Source: an uncultured Parafilimonas sp. | Lineage (GTDB): Bacteria; Bacteroidota; Bacteroidia; Chitinophagales; Chitinophagaceae | NCBI GenBank assembly: GCA_903882935.1 | Contig: CAIRZB010000084.1 | Span: 124,001-188,000 of the forward strand | DNA length: 64,000 nt | Direction of reading: 5' to 3' | Part shown: piece by piece, positions 1-8,634 of the stretch | Layout: each line of letters starts with the position of its first letter | Position numbering within the stretch: position 1 is the stretch's first letter | Notes under the pieces: generated by a model | The model's database searches: none | Told to the model about the DNA's origin: nothing | Seen by the model: only the letters and a program-made list of their open reading frames with translations | Made by a program: the position numbers and the translations under genes

Positions 1-2
1 TA

Positions 3-539
3 CCTTTTGTTGCATCAATTGCGCCCGCAGACACCAGCGTACCGTACGGCACAACACTGCCATTGGTTATAAAAGCCACCGGCAAGGTTTCAACCGAGTT
101 ATGGCAGCCCGCACAATACCTTACCTGCACCCAGTGCATGGCAACCATGGTAACCCCGCCATACACGGTAAATTACACAGCCATTGTGCGCAACCAATAT
201 TTTTGCGTGGATACTGCCTACACCATCATACGAACCTACCGCGGCACCGACATAAACGTTCCATCGGCCTTTACACCCAACGGCGATGGTTTTAACGATG
301 TATTTTATGTGCTTGCAGGCAAAGGAGCAGCAATCATCAAAAATTTTGCCGTGTTTAACCGGTGGGGAAACATCGTTTTCCAAAAAAGCAATGTAATACC
401 CAACACCCCCGCCAATGGATGGGATGGCAACATAAAAGGCATAAGAGCAGAGGCGGGTACGTACGTTTACCAACTAACCATGCAGTTTGAGAATGGGTTG
501 GAAAAAACATACAAAGGAACAGTGGTATTGGTTAAGTAG
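3..539 (+). CDS. C-terminal part of a secreted T9SS type B cargo protein (5' end outside window)
   Basis: The reading frame is open from the first bases, so this is the end of a longer gene. The last about 95 residues form the type B (gliding-motility) C-terminal sorting domain: VPSAFTPNGDGFNDVF, then FNRWGNIVFQ, the WDG motif and a closing GTYVYQL...YKGTVVLVK. This domain directs cargo through the type IX secretion system across the outer membrane of Bacteroidota, where it is normally removed or anchored. The preceding part has a TCTQC pair and resembles the Ig/PKD-like spacer repeats of large surface proteins. The substrate or adhesive role cannot be told from this fragment. Confidence 0.9.
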   Translation, partial: PFVASIAPADTSVPYGTTLPLVIKATGKVSTELWQPAQYLTCTQCMATMVTPPYTVNYTAIVRNQYFCVDTAYTIIRTYRGTDINVPSAFTPNGDGFNDVFYVLAGKGAAIIKNFAVFNRWGNIVFQKSNVIPNTPANGWDGNIKGIRAEAGTYVYQLTMQFENGLEKTYKGTVVLVK

Positions 540-629
540 GTATATACAGGTAGGGAAGCTTATGCTTTTTGATGGTAAACTGATGCATTTTTTTTGAACA
601 CAAACGCTACATTTACAAAAACCAACGGT

Positions 630-2363
630 ATGGTTACTATTAGGTTCGCTTTGGGGATGCTATTGCTTATTGTGACTGAGGCAAACAGCCAGTCTGGAGA
701 CACCCTAAACGCGCCGGAAAAAATCTTGTATAACGCCAAGATATTTACTGCCGATGCAGCCCAACCATACGCCGAAGCGGTGGCCATACGCGGCAACAAA
801 TTCGTTGCCGTTGGCAGCTTGGCAGAGGTGAAGGTGGCTTTGGGCAAAACAGCAAGGCTGGTTGATATGCATGGCCAATGTATACTGCCCGGCCTGGTAG
901 ACAGCCACAACCATGGTTTGCAAGGCGGCGAGGGCCTGCTACATGCCAACGTTACCGACAGCGCAGAAACAGTGGAGCAATTGGCCGCCTATGCGGATGA
1001 AGTGCGTAAAAACGGGCTGGGCATGGACAGCAATGTGTTGGTGATTGAGGGGCTGAACATTGAAACATGGTCGCACATACCACAACTGAGCAATATTTTT
1101 AACAATGGCATATACAGCAAGCTGCCTGTATTTTTGCGCGGCAGCGACGGCCATACGGGCTGGGCAAATACCGTGCTGGCAAACCTGGCCGGTTTAAACA
1201 AGGCATTTATACAACAACTAACCCCCGATAAGAAAAAATACTTTGGTTACAATGCCAGCAATGAGCCCAATGGCTTTTTTGCCGACAGCGGCTTTTACAA
1301 AGTGGAGGCCGTAATGCCAACCCACCAAACAGATTACACAAAGGCGGGTATAAAAGCCATGGAATACAACAACGGCCTGGGAATTACTGCTTGGCTAGAC
1401 CCCGCTGCGAGCGACATACAGGATAGCGGCAACCCCACGCTGGATGCGTATAAAATGTTGTCGCAAAAACACCTACTTACGGCACATGTGGCCGCAACAG
1501 TGGTTGCAGATGCCAACGGTAACGCACAAAAGCAAATAGATGCTGTAAAAAAATTACAGAAAACATACAACAGCACCCCCAACTTACAGGTGTTGGGCTT
1601 TAAGATTTTTGGCGACGGGGTGATTGAGTACCCCACCCAAACTGCTGCCCTCTCCCAGCCCTATACCAACAGCGGCGGTTACGGCGCGTTGATGTTTAAC
1701 CCAAAAAAGTTTGGCCAATTTGTTACGCTGGCCGATAAACAAGGCCTGTTGGTGCATGTGCATGCCATTGGCGACCTTACCGCCACCGAGGCCCTGAATG
1801 GTTTTGCAGCTGCCCGCCAAGCCAATGGGTACAGCACTATACCGCATACCATTACCCACTTGCAAATTGTGCAACCGGCTGACATACCTAGGTTTAACCA
1901 ACTGCACATACTGGCCTCACTGCAATTGCTGTGGGCTTTGGGCGACCCCACCACCGTTGATATTGTGAAACCGTATATTTCGCCCGAGTTGTACAAATAC
2001 CAATACCCCGCACGAAGCCTGCTGCAGGCTGGTGCCACCATTTGCGGGGCCAGCGACTGGCCCGTTAGCACCGCCAACCCCTTTATGGCCATTTATGAAG
2101 CCGAAACACGCCGTGGCAGGCTGGGTGTGTTAGACAGTACCCAATGTATGCCGCGCCTGGCCATGTTGCACGGCTACACAATTAACGCGGCCAAAGCAAT
2201 GATGGCTGAAAAAACCATCGGCTCCATTACGCCCGGCAAATATGCCGACTTGGTATTGGTTGACAGGGATGTGCTAACTGTTAGCCCCGAGGCGATGAAA
2301 GACACTAAGGTATTGTGGACGATGTTTGAGGGGAAGCTGGTATACCGGGCAGTTGGTCATTAG
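630..2363 (+). CDS. Secreted amidohydrolase family 3 protein (YtcJ-like)
   Basis: Protein of 577 residues in the metal-dependent amidohydrolase superfamily. Visible landmarks are LPGLVDSHNHG (first metal-binding His pair), HVHAIGD in the middle, GASDWPV with the late Asp, and the closing KYADLVLVDRD typical of the composite beta-sandwich. YtcJ-like enzymes hydrolyse amide or ester bonds; the substrate is unknown here. I start at ATG 630 because it gives a signal peptide (MVTIRFALGMLLLIVTEANSQS), so the enzyme is probably periplasmic or, less likely, exported further. An in-frame TTG lies 36 bases upstream. It stands alone between the T9SS fragment and a small membrane protein. Confidence 0.85.
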   Translation: MVTIRFALGMLLLIVTEANSQSGDTLNAPEKILYNAKIFTADAAQPYAEAVAIRGNKFVAVGSLAEVKVALGKTARLVDMHGQCILPGLVDSHNHGLQGGEGLLHANVTDSAETVEQLAAYADEVRKNGLGMDSNVLVIEGLNIETWSHIPQLSNIFNNGIYSKLPVFLRGSDGHTGWANTVLANLAGLNKAFIQQLTPDKKKYFGYNASNEPNGFFADSGFYKVEAVMPTHQTDYTKAGIKAMEYNNGLGITAWLDPAASDIQDSGNPTLDAYKMLSQKHLLTAHVAATVVADANGNAQKQIDAVKKLQKTYNSTPNLQVLGFKIFGDGVIEYPTQTAALSQPYTNSGGYGALMFNPKKFGQFVTLADKQGLLVHVHAIGDLTATEALNGFAAARQANGYSTIPHTITHLQIVQPADIPRFNQLHILASLQLLWALGDPTTVDIVKPYISPELYKYQYPARSLLQAGATICGASDWPVSTANPFMAIYEAETRRGRLGVLDSTQCMPRLAMLHGYTINAAKAMMAEKTIGSITPGKYADLVLVDRDVLTVSPEAMKDTKVLWTMFEGKLVYRAVGH

Positions 2364-2416
2364 TCAACAAATTATTGGGTAATTAAATGCCATCACAATA
2401 ATCCTAAAAACAGGCT

Positions 2417-2749
2417 ATGCTTATTTACGGAACTAAAGAAGCCCATATAGGCTTGGATGAATTTTTAGTTAAATGGCCTTCCTGCGAAACAAATAGCTGG
2501 GCGGATGTGCAGGTTGTTGCCAAATACCTGCATATTTATTGGCTACCCCTCTTTCCATATAGCAAGGAAGCGCATGTTGTTTGTAAAAAATGCGGGCTTG
2601 CCCGGTATGGCAGAAGCTTTGATACGGACCTGGTTAGCAATTACCGAGAGATTAAATATAAGTTCAGGTACCCGTGGTACACGTACATTGGCGTGGCGGC
2701 GGTAACCCTTTTTGTGATGTCGATAATAATCCGGGTAATCTTGGAGTAA
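2417..2749 (+). CDS. Small zinc-ribbon-like membrane protein of unknown function
   Basis: Protein of 110 residues starting MLIYGTKEAHIG. A single CKKCG knuckle at about residue 57, preceded by CETN near residue 24, suggests a degenerate zinc ribbon. A hydrophobic segment, YIGVAAVTLFVMSIIIRVIL, anchors the C-terminus in the inner membrane. Bacteroidota carry many short proteins that join a zinc ribbon to one C-terminal helix; none has a role I can name. It begins 53 bases after the amidohydrolase and may share its transcript. Confidence 0.6.
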   Translation: MLIYGTKEAHIGLDEFLVKWPSCETNSWADVQVVAKYLHIYWLPLFPYSKEAHVVCKKCGLARYGRSFDTDLVSNYREIKYKFRYPWYTYIGVAAVTLFVMSIIIRVILE

Positions 2750-2951
2750 TTGCGCAAATAACGATACCGCCTCTTTGAGTTGAACAATATCTGTTGAGTC
2801 AAAAGGTTTATCCCTTTTGGGGGATGACTGGAATACTATGGCACTCTTCCAAAGGGCCATCCTTTTCCCGCAAAAATCCCTAGTGCCGAAACATATCCGT
2901 GGCCAAACGGAACTCTTTGCTAGGGATTAACGTTATCCCTTTCCGATCCCC

Positions 2952-4109
2952 CTACCTACCCCTATTATATTTTTTCATCAACTGCACCAGCCGGCCGGTG
3001 GGTAAGGCGTACACTTTGTTGCCATTGATGCCTGTGGTGGTAACACCGGCCACCAACACATTTATGATGGCTTCTTCGGTGGCCTCTACGGTAGCTTGGT
3101 AAATAGGGTCCATAAAGTCTTTGGGTACCGATTTCCAAGTTTCCAAGCTACCATTTTTATTGGCGGGTACTGGGGCCTGCGTGCTGAGGGCCAGAAAAAT
3201 ATCGCCCGAGCCGTTGTGGGATATTGTGCCGGTGCGGGCAATGCCTAGTGGCACGCGTTTAGCCACCTGCTTTAACTGCAAGGGCATCAGCGGGGCATCC
3301 GTAACAACCACCACTATTATGGACCCGTCCTTTTCTTTTGGTACGTGAATCTCGGGTTTCAAGTCGGTTATTTCTTCCCCCACTGGTACCCCGGCCACCG
3401 TTAGTTCATTGCGCCTGCCAAAATTGGCCTGTACAAAAACGCCCACCGTGTAAATGCCAGAATCGACGGTGATAACCCTTGATGCGGTGCCGCTGCCCCC
3501 CTTAAATTGGTAACATACCATGCCCGTGCCGCCGCCGACGCTGCCTTCGGTAATGGGTCCGCCTTTGGCACTGTCCAGCGCGTCAAACACATCCTGCGTG
3601 GTTACGTGAAAGCCGTTAATATCGTTCAATACCCCGTCCCAGGTTTCGGCCGCGACGGGCAGCCCGAACGAAAAATCAACCAGCTTGCCGGTGGAGAAAT
3701 GTTTCACGTTCCATTGGCCGATGCCGTCCCTAACCATACCCACGCTGTTGGTGTTGGTTATACCGATGGGGCCGTAGTTAAGCCCATAATCGTCTATGGC
3801 GGGCAGGCCAGTCATTTCACCGTCACCGTTCAGGCTGTACCACGCCGCAGGCAACGGGGCTATTGATTGGCCATTGGGGCAAATTACTGTTACCCCAGTA
3901 CGCACCGGGCCGGTGCCAGCCACCAGTTTTCCTTCTCCCCTAACAATGGTTTTATACCCCACCATAACGCCTTTCACATCAGTAATGGCATTCAACAGCC
4001 CCGGCGTTCCATGAAAGGGTATGCCCAACGCCCTAGCACGGGGTTTTTGTTGGCAAATAGAAGTGTTGAAGGTGAACAGCAATAAAACGGCAGCCAGCAT
4101 TTTTCTCAT
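2952..4109 (-). CDS. P1 family (S58/DmpA-type) aminopeptidase, exported
   Basis: Protein of 385 residues with an N-terminal signal peptide (to about residue 20). It matches the DmpA/BapA N-terminal-nucleophile peptidases: GLNYGPIGITNTNSVGMVRDGI near residue 110 and GSVGGGTGMVCYQFKGGSG near 190. The self-processing site should be Gly262-Ser263 in KDGSIIVVVVTDAPL, with Ser263 the new N-terminal nucleophile. Family members release N-terminal D- or beta-amino acids or act on peptide esters and amides, so a periplasmic role in scavenging unusual peptides is likely. Two beta-barrel genes lie upstream on the same strand, but a terminator-like hairpin separates them. Confidence 0.9.
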   Translation of the reverse strand: MRKMLAAVLLLFTFNTSICQQKPRARALGIPFHGTPGLLNAITDVKGVMVGYKTIVRGEGKLVAGTGPVRTGVTVICPNGQSIAPLPAAWYSLNGDGEMTGLPAIDDYGLNYGPIGITNTNSVGMVRDGIGQWNVKHFSTGKLVDFSFGLPVAAETWDGVLNDINGFHVTTQDVFDALDSAKGGPITEGSVGGGTGMVCYQFKGGSGTASRVITVDSGIYTVGVFVQANFGRRNELTVAGVPVGEEITDLKPEIHVPKEKDGSIIVVVVTDAPLMPLQLKQVAKRVPLGIARTGTISHNGSGDIFLALSTQAPVPANKNGSLETWKSVPKDFMDPIYQATVEATEEAIINVLVAGVTTTGINGNKVYALPTGRLVQLMKKYNRGR

Positions 4110-4214
4110 GGTTTAAAGCTACTGAAATATTGCCCAACGGGATAAAAAGTGGGATTTTTTTGGAATGATTTAAAGCCAATAGCTAGCCCTCCCGGTACTA
4201 AGTACCCGGCAGCA

Positions 4215-4250
4215 AACAAAAAAGCCACTGCATTTTGTAATACAGTGGCT
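4215..4250 (-). terminator. Rho-independent terminator after the beta-barrel gene at 4272
   Basis: On the minus strand an 8-bp stem AGCCACTG/CAGTGGCT with a 12-base loop (itself partly paired ATT/AAT) is followed by TTTTTTG. It sits 22 bases beyond the stop codon of the gene at 4272-4748. Confidence 0.75.
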
Positions 4251-4271
4251 CGAATATATGGGGTTGCTTTG

Positions 4272-4748
4272 TTAAAAAGTGTACCGTATGGCCAAGCCGC
4301 CCCAGCCGCCTTCAAAATAATTGTAGCCGATAAAATTGAACGATGGCTGCCAGTCGGCACTAATATTAATGGGTACGCCTTTAAACTTGTAATCAAGTCC
4401 CAGCACACCGTCTATGCCCAAGCCTGTGGGGTTATTGCCGGGGTATTTTTCTTTCCAGGTGGTGTTCCAAACGGCCAAGTGGGCACCCGGGCCAATGTAC
4501 CATTTTAAACCGTCCACACCGCTAATATCATAAGTAAATTCGTATAGGCCTGTAATCCTAAAGCCATCGGCGTAAAAATACCCCAAGCCTTCTAGTGCCA
4601 CATTGGGCTTAATAAAGCTTTTCACGGTTAGGCCTCCTGGATAAAACTTAATACCCACAGCCGTTTTGTAGTCACTCCCCATACTTTGCGCGTGTACCAT
4701 TTGGCAGGTTGCTGCCACCATAAAAATTGCAAAAAGCGTCTTTTTCAT
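4272..4748 (-). CDS. Small outer-membrane beta-barrel-like protein, paralogue of its neighbour
   Basis: Protein of 158 residues with a signal peptide (MKKTLFAIFMVAATCQMVHAQ) and alternating beta-strand pattern ending in the terminal aromatic signature IRYTF of outer-membrane barrels. Landmarks such as VGIKFYPGGLTVK, FRITGLYEF, GLKWYIGPGAHLAVW, GVLGLDYKFKGVPI and SADWQPSF recur in the next gene. The pattern fits small 8-stranded barrels, but no substrate or partner can be named. It lies 57 bases downstream of its paralogue, on the same strand and probably the same transcript, and is followed by a terminator. Confidence 0.75.
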   Translation of the reverse strand: MKKTLFAIFMVAATCQMVHAQSMGSDYKTAVGIKFYPGGLTVKSFIKPNVALEGLGYFYADGFRITGLYEFTYDISGVDGLKWYIGPGAHLAVWNTTWKEKYPGNNPTGLGIDGVLGLDYKFKGVPINISADWQPSFNFIGYNYFEGGWGGLAIRYTF

Positions 4749-4805
4749 AAGTTGTTTTATATTTTACTGGTTATGTGGTAATCCATCAAAAAATCGTGCC
4801 ATCTT

Positions 4806-5288
4806 TTAAAAAGTATACCGTACGGCTAATCCACCATAGGTCGGATGGGGGCTTGCGGTGCCCACCAGCGTTAGGCTTGGCTGCCAATCAATGCTAACGG
4901 CAATGGGTATGTCTTTAAATTTGTAGTCTAGGCCAATAATGCCGTCTAAACCTAGGTCGGCGCGGCTGCTGTAATGTTTGCCGATGGAGTCGCGCCAAAA
5001 ACCAATATGTGCACCAGGCCCCACAAACCAGGCCAGGCCATCCACCGAGCTAAAACTGTAAAAATTAAATTCGTACAAACCCGCCACCCTAAAGCCTTTG
5101 TTGGAGGATGTTAGCAGCCCCTCGATACTGTGGGTGTCAGTAACAAATTTTTTGTACGTGAGCGAGAGCCCCCCGGGAAATTTTACGCCGATGGCCTGGC
5201 TGTAACCGCTGCCCAAAGTACTGTCTGATTGGGCATTTAGCCGTGCAGCAAAAAAAAGCGGAATGATAAACCAGAGGGCATTTTTCAT
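4806..5288 (-). CDS. Small outer-membrane beta-barrel-like protein, tandem paralogue
   Basis: Protein of 160 residues with signal peptide MKNALWFIIPLFFAARLNAQ and C-terminal VRYTF. It aligns by eye along its whole length with the 158-residue protein at 4272: IGVKFPGGLSL, FRVAGLYEFNF, GLAWFVGPGAHIGFW, GIIGLDYKFKDIPI and SIDWQPSL. The pair therefore arose by tandem duplication and has since diverged considerably. Both probably sit in the outer membrane; function is unknown. Confidence 0.75.
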   Translation of the reverse strand: MKNALWFIIPLFFAARLNAQSDSTLGSGYSQAIGVKFPGGLSLTYKKFVTDTHSIEGLLTSSNKGFRVAGLYEFNFYSFSSVDGLAWFVGPGAHIGFWRDSIGKHYSSRADLGLDGIIGLDYKFKDIPIAVSIDWQPSLTLVGTASPHPTYGGLAVRYTF

Positions 5289-5385
5289 GTTTATGAAGTT
5301 TTTGTTCCTCTGTTTGAAACGGCAGAAAGGGCCGGAAGTTTATACGGGGGATGTTAAATTGGAGTGAAAGCAACCGCCAATGCAA

Positions 5386-5492
5386 CCCCCTCCGCCCCCT
5401 AAAGGGGGAACTTATAAACAGATTAAGTAAACATAGGCATGCTGAAATAAAACACACGAAGCTTGGGTTCCCCCTTTAGGGGGCGGAGGGGG
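5386..5492. repeat. Perfect 26-bp inverted repeat flanking 55 bp, upstream of rimO
   Basis: Arms at 5386-5411 and 5467-5492 are exact reverse complements built around the core CCCCTTTAGGGGGCGGAGGG. Each arm is itself partly palindromic (CCCCCTTTAGGGGG). The spacer is A+T-rich without a gene. Similar C/G-block motifs recur at 16912-16950 and about 17087-17104, also between genes, which suggests a short dispersed repeat. Confidence 0.85.
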
Positions 5493-5515
5493 CATGGGCG
5501 GAGGGGGTTTTTACT

Positions 5516-5523
5516 TATCTTTG
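5516..5523 (+). promoter_or_regulatory. -7 promoter box of rimO (TATCTTTG)
   Basis: Matches the Bacteroidota housekeeping -7 consensus TAnnTTTG. It ends only 11 bases before the chosen rimO ATG, so the mRNA would have a leader of a few bases. No clear -33 TTG is present at normal distance because the upstream repeat occupies it. Confidence 0.6.
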
Positions 5524-5534
5524 CCGCCTTATTT

Positions 5535-6842
5535 ATGAAAGTTAGAACATTACAGCGCGACAAGGTGAACATTATAACACTCGGGTGCAGCAAAAACCTG
5601 GTGGATAGTGAGGTGTTGAGCGGCCAGTTGAAGGCCAACGACATTGATGTGGTGCACGAAAACAGCAAACTAGACCATAACATAGTGGTGGTGAACACCT
5701 GCGGCTTTATTGACAAGGCCAAAGAAGAAAGCATTAACACTATTTTAAACCAAGTAAACCTTAAAAAAAGGGGCAAGCTTGATAAAGTGTATGTGACAGG
5801 CTGCCTGAGTGAGCGCTACCGCGGCGATTTGGAAGCTGAGATACCGGAGGTAGACGCTTGGTTTGGCACCATGGAACTGCCGCTGATATTGAAACAGTTT
5901 GATGCAGACTACAAAACCGAATTGTTGGGCGAACGTATGTTGAGTACCCCCAAACACTACGCTTACCTTAAAATTAGCGAGGGCTGTAACCGCACCTGTG
6001 CATTTTGCGCCATACCCTTGATGCGTGGGCAGCATGTAAGCAGGCCTATTGAAAGCCTGGTGGCCGAGGCCGAAAGCCTGGTGCGCAAAGGGGTGAGAGA
6101 GGTGATGCTGATTGCACAGGAACTAACTTACTATGGCCTTGACCTATATAAAAAAAGAATGCTGGCCGACCTGCTGAACAGACTGGCAGATGTACAAGGA
6201 CTTGAATGGATACGCCTGCATTATGCGTACCCCAACAAATTTCCCATGGAGGTGTTGGATGTGATGCAGGAGCGGGAAAATATTTGCAATTATCTGGACA
6301 TGCCCCTGCAACATGCCAGCGACAACATGCTAAAGGCCATGAAAAGGCAAAGCACCCGCGCCGAAATGGAGGATCTGGTGGCTGCCATCCGCGATAAAAA
6401 CCCCGGCATCTGTTTGCGCACAACATTGATTGCCGGCTTTCCCGGTGAAACGGAGGAAGATGTGGCCGAGATAAAAGACTTTTTGCAAAAACAACGGTTT
6501 GACAGGGTTGGCATTTTTACCTACAGCCATGAGGAAGGCACCAGTGGCTACCTGCTAAACGATGATGTACCGGCTGATGTAAAACAACAGCGTGCACAGG
6601 AGATAATGGAGGTGCAGCAGGAAATAAGCTACGAAAAAAACCTAGAGAAAGTAGGCAAAACCTTTAAAGTAATTATAGATAAAAAGGAAGCCGGCCGCTA
6701 CTTGGGCAGAACTGAATTTGACAGCGTGGAGGTGGACAATGAGGTGGTAATAAAAGCAGACAAAAAGCTGCCCGTGGGTGATTTTGTAAACGTGCAGATA
6801 ACTAAAGCGTATGATTACGATTTGGAGGGAGAGGTGGTGTAA
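5535..6842 (+). CDS. rimO: Ribosomal protein uS12 methylthiotransferase RimO
   Basis: Radical SAM methylthiotransferase of 435 residues that adds a beta-methylthio group to the conserved Asp of ribosomal protein uS12. The N-terminal MTTase domain has ITLGCSKNLVDSE and VVVNTCGFIDKAKEES with its [4Fe-4S] cysteines and TGCLSERY. The radical SAM CxxxCxxC is CNRTCAFC at Cys151, 155 and 158. A C-terminal TRAM domain ends near EGEVV. LGCSKNLVDSE distinguishes RimO from MiaB. I start at ATG 5535 (MKVRTLQRDKVNIITLG); the open frame extends to 5463 only through the repeat arm. Confidence 0.95.
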   Translation: MKVRTLQRDKVNIITLGCSKNLVDSEVLSGQLKANDIDVVHENSKLDHNIVVVNTCGFIDKAKEESINTILNQVNLKKRGKLDKVYVTGCLSERYRGDLEAEIPEVDAWFGTMELPLILKQFDADYKTELLGERMLSTPKHYAYLKISEGCNRTCAFCAIPLMRGQHVSRPIESLVAEAESLVRKGVREVMLIAQELTYYGLDLYKKRMLADLLNRLADVQGLEWIRLHYAYPNKFPMEVLDVMQERENICNYLDMPLQHASDNMLKAMKRQSTRAEMEDLVAAIRDKNPGICLRTTLIAGFPGETEEDVAEIKDFLQKQRFDRVGIFTYSHEEGTSGYLLNDDVPADVKQQRAQEIMEVQQEISYEKNLEKVGKTFKVIIDKKEAGRYLGRTEFDSVEVDNEVVIKADKKLPVGDFVNVQITKAYDYDLEGEVV

Positions 6843-6965
6843 GGAGTCCATAGTCCACGGCAAGAAACACGGACATTAAATGTGGATTCGCATGGTTTAC
6901 TATGGACAATGGACTATCGGCCATGGACTATTCCTTACGATTTACGGTGTACTTTACGGGTGGTT
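6843..6965. repeat. Intergenic palindromic repeat region between rimO and bshC
   Basis: Holds several copies, in both orientations, of the motif ATGGACTAT(GG): gtccatagtccac at about 6846, tatggacaatggactat at about 6900-6917 and ccatggactat at about 6920. It is followed by TTACGATTTACGG and ACTTTACGG. I see no gene; such TGGAC/TTACGG blocks are common intergenic repeats in Bacteroidota. Confidence 0.55.
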
Positions 6966-7016
6966 TTATGCTTTGGTAATTAATTTCTTATTTAGTGGCT
7001 TAATAATTCAGGTTGC

Positions 7017-8615
7017 ATGCAAACCGACTGTACTCAAATACCTTACCAACAAACAGGCTTTTTCTCCAAAATAGTGAATGCCTATTTGGATGACGAGGAA
7101 GCCATGCGCACGTTTTACCAGCACAGTGTTACTTTGCAGGGCTTGGCTGAAGCCATTGCCGCCAGGCAGGCATTTGCACAAAACAGGGCTTTATTGGTTG
7201 CAGCGTTACAACAACAATATGCAGGACTAACCATTACCCCTGCAGGGCAACAAAACATACAACTGCTTGGTAACACAAATACTTTTACCATAACCACGGC
7301 GCACCAGCCCAACATTTTTACCGGCCCTGTTTACTTTATTTACAAAATTTTACATGCTATAAAACTGGCGAGTCATCTTTCAACGCAGTTACCCGCCTAT
7401 AATTTTGTACCCGTGTACTATATGGGCAGCGAGGATGCAGACCTTGACGAACTTGGCAGCATAACCATTAACGGTGAAAAATACAGCTGGCAAACAAAAC
7501 AGACCGGTGCCGTAGGCCGTATGAAGGTTGATAAAAATTTCACTGCCCTTATACACCGCATACATGGCCAGATTGGCGTGGAGGAATTTGGCGGAGAGAT
7601 GACTGATTTGTTTAACCAGTGTTACCGGGAAGGCACAACAATTCAGCAAGCCACCCTAGAACTGGTGAATGCGCTGTTTGGCAAATATGGCCTGTTGGTT
7701 GTTGTGCCGGATAATGCAGACCTAAAGCGCAGCTTTAGCCCGATAATTAAAAAGGAATTGGTGGAAGGCTTTAGCCATACCATCGTTTCTGCAACGTTGG
7801 CTGAGTTTGAAAAGCATTACAAGCCGCAGGCAGGAGGGAGGGCTATAAACCTGTTCTACTTAATAAACGACAAGCGTGAGCGCATTGAAAAAGAGCGTAA
7901 TAACTGGGTGGTAAAAAGCCTACAAATTGAATGGGCGGAAGAAGACATACTTAAGGAGTTGGATGAACACCCTGAACGGTTTAGCCCCAATGTAATATTG
8001 AGGGGTGTTTTTCAGGAAACAATTTTGCCGAACATTGCCTTTATCGGCGGCGGCGGCGAGTTAGCCTACTGGCTTGAATTGAAACGCGTTTTTGCGGCGG
8101 TAAATGTGCCCTACCCTGTTTTGGTTTTACGTAATTCCTTTTTATTGGTAGCGGAAAAATGGCGCAAAAAGCAAGCTTCACTAGGCTTTGAAACGGCGGA
8201 TCTATTTAAATCGGAGTTGGCACTGATGGACAAGGTTGTTGCCGAACGGTCGGCCAATAAGTTTTATTTAAATGGCGAGTTAACCAACATTGAAGAAGTA
8301 TACGATGGCATTAAGGCCATGACCACAAAAGTTGACCCCACATTGGCAGCCCATGTGGAAGCCTTGAAAATAAAAGCGGTAAAACGCCTACTTGACTTGG
8401 AAAAGAAACTTAAGAGTGCCGAGAAAAAGAAATTTAGCACAGAACTGGCGCAGATACAAAAACTAAAGGCGTCTTTGTTCCCCAATAACAACCTACAGGA
8501 ACGTGTTGAAAACTATGCGGGTTTTTACGCAAAACATGGCCTTAAAATAATGGACGCATTGCTTGATGCCTCTTTAACCATTGAGCAGCAGTTTGTTGTG
8601 ATGAATATTTTATAG
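7017..8615 (+). CDS. bshC: Putative cysteine ligase BshC (bacillithiol biosynthesis)
   Basis: Protein of 532 residues, the normal BshC length. It carries the family landmark TTAHQPNIFTGPVYFIYKIL near residue 94 (the Rossmann-like nucleotide site), then YMGSEDADLDELGSI, ERNNWVVKSL, LRGVFQETILPNIAFIGGGGELAYWL and YPVLVLRNSF, with a long C-terminal coiled coil. BshC joins L-cysteine to glucosaminyl-malate to give bacillithiol, the low-molecular-weight thiol of many Firmicutes and Bacteroidota. It is cytoplasmic. A bacillithiol-dependent transferase homologue lies at 16381. The ATG at 7017 is chosen because the preceding bases are repeat sequence. Confidence 0.92.
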   Translation: MQTDCTQIPYQQTGFFSKIVNAYLDDEEAMRTFYQHSVTLQGLAEAIAARQAFAQNRALLVAALQQQYAGLTITPAGQQNIQLLGNTNTFTITTAHQPNIFTGPVYFIYKILHAIKLASHLSTQLPAYNFVPVYYMGSEDADLDELGSITINGEKYSWQTKQTGAVGRMKVDKNFTALIHRIHGQIGVEEFGGEMTDLFNQCYREGTTIQQATLELVNALFGKYGLLVVVPDNADLKRSFSPIIKKELVEGFSHTIVSATLAEFEKHYKPQAGGRAINLFYLINDKRERIEKERNNWVVKSLQIEWAEEDILKELDEHPERFSPNVILRGVFQETILPNIAFIGGGGELAYWLELKRVFAAVNVPYPVLVLRNSFLLVAEKWRKKQASLGFETADLFKSELALMDKVVAERSANKFYLNGELTNIEEVYDGIKAMTTKVDPTLAAHVEALKIKAVKRLLDLEKKLKSAEKKKFSTELAQIQKLKASLFPNNNLQERVENYAGFYAKHGLKIMDALLDASLTIEQQFVVMNIL

Positions 8616-8634
8616 TAGGGTGCCTCCCCTACTA
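8613..8634. terminator. Possible bidirectional terminator hairpin between bshC and purE
   Basis: TAGTAGGG/CCCTACTA forms an 8-bp stem with a 6-base loop exactly between the convergent genes, overlapping both gene ends. It lacks a U-run, so termination is inferred from position only. Confidence 0.4.

Noticed and set aside
99-473. Minus-strand frame opposite the T9SS fragment
   Set aside because: Shadow of the plus-strand sorting domain gene.
2800-2819. Hairpin CAAAAGG/CCTTTTG as terminator between convergent genes
   Set aside because: Seven-bp stem without U-run on either strand; too weak to list.
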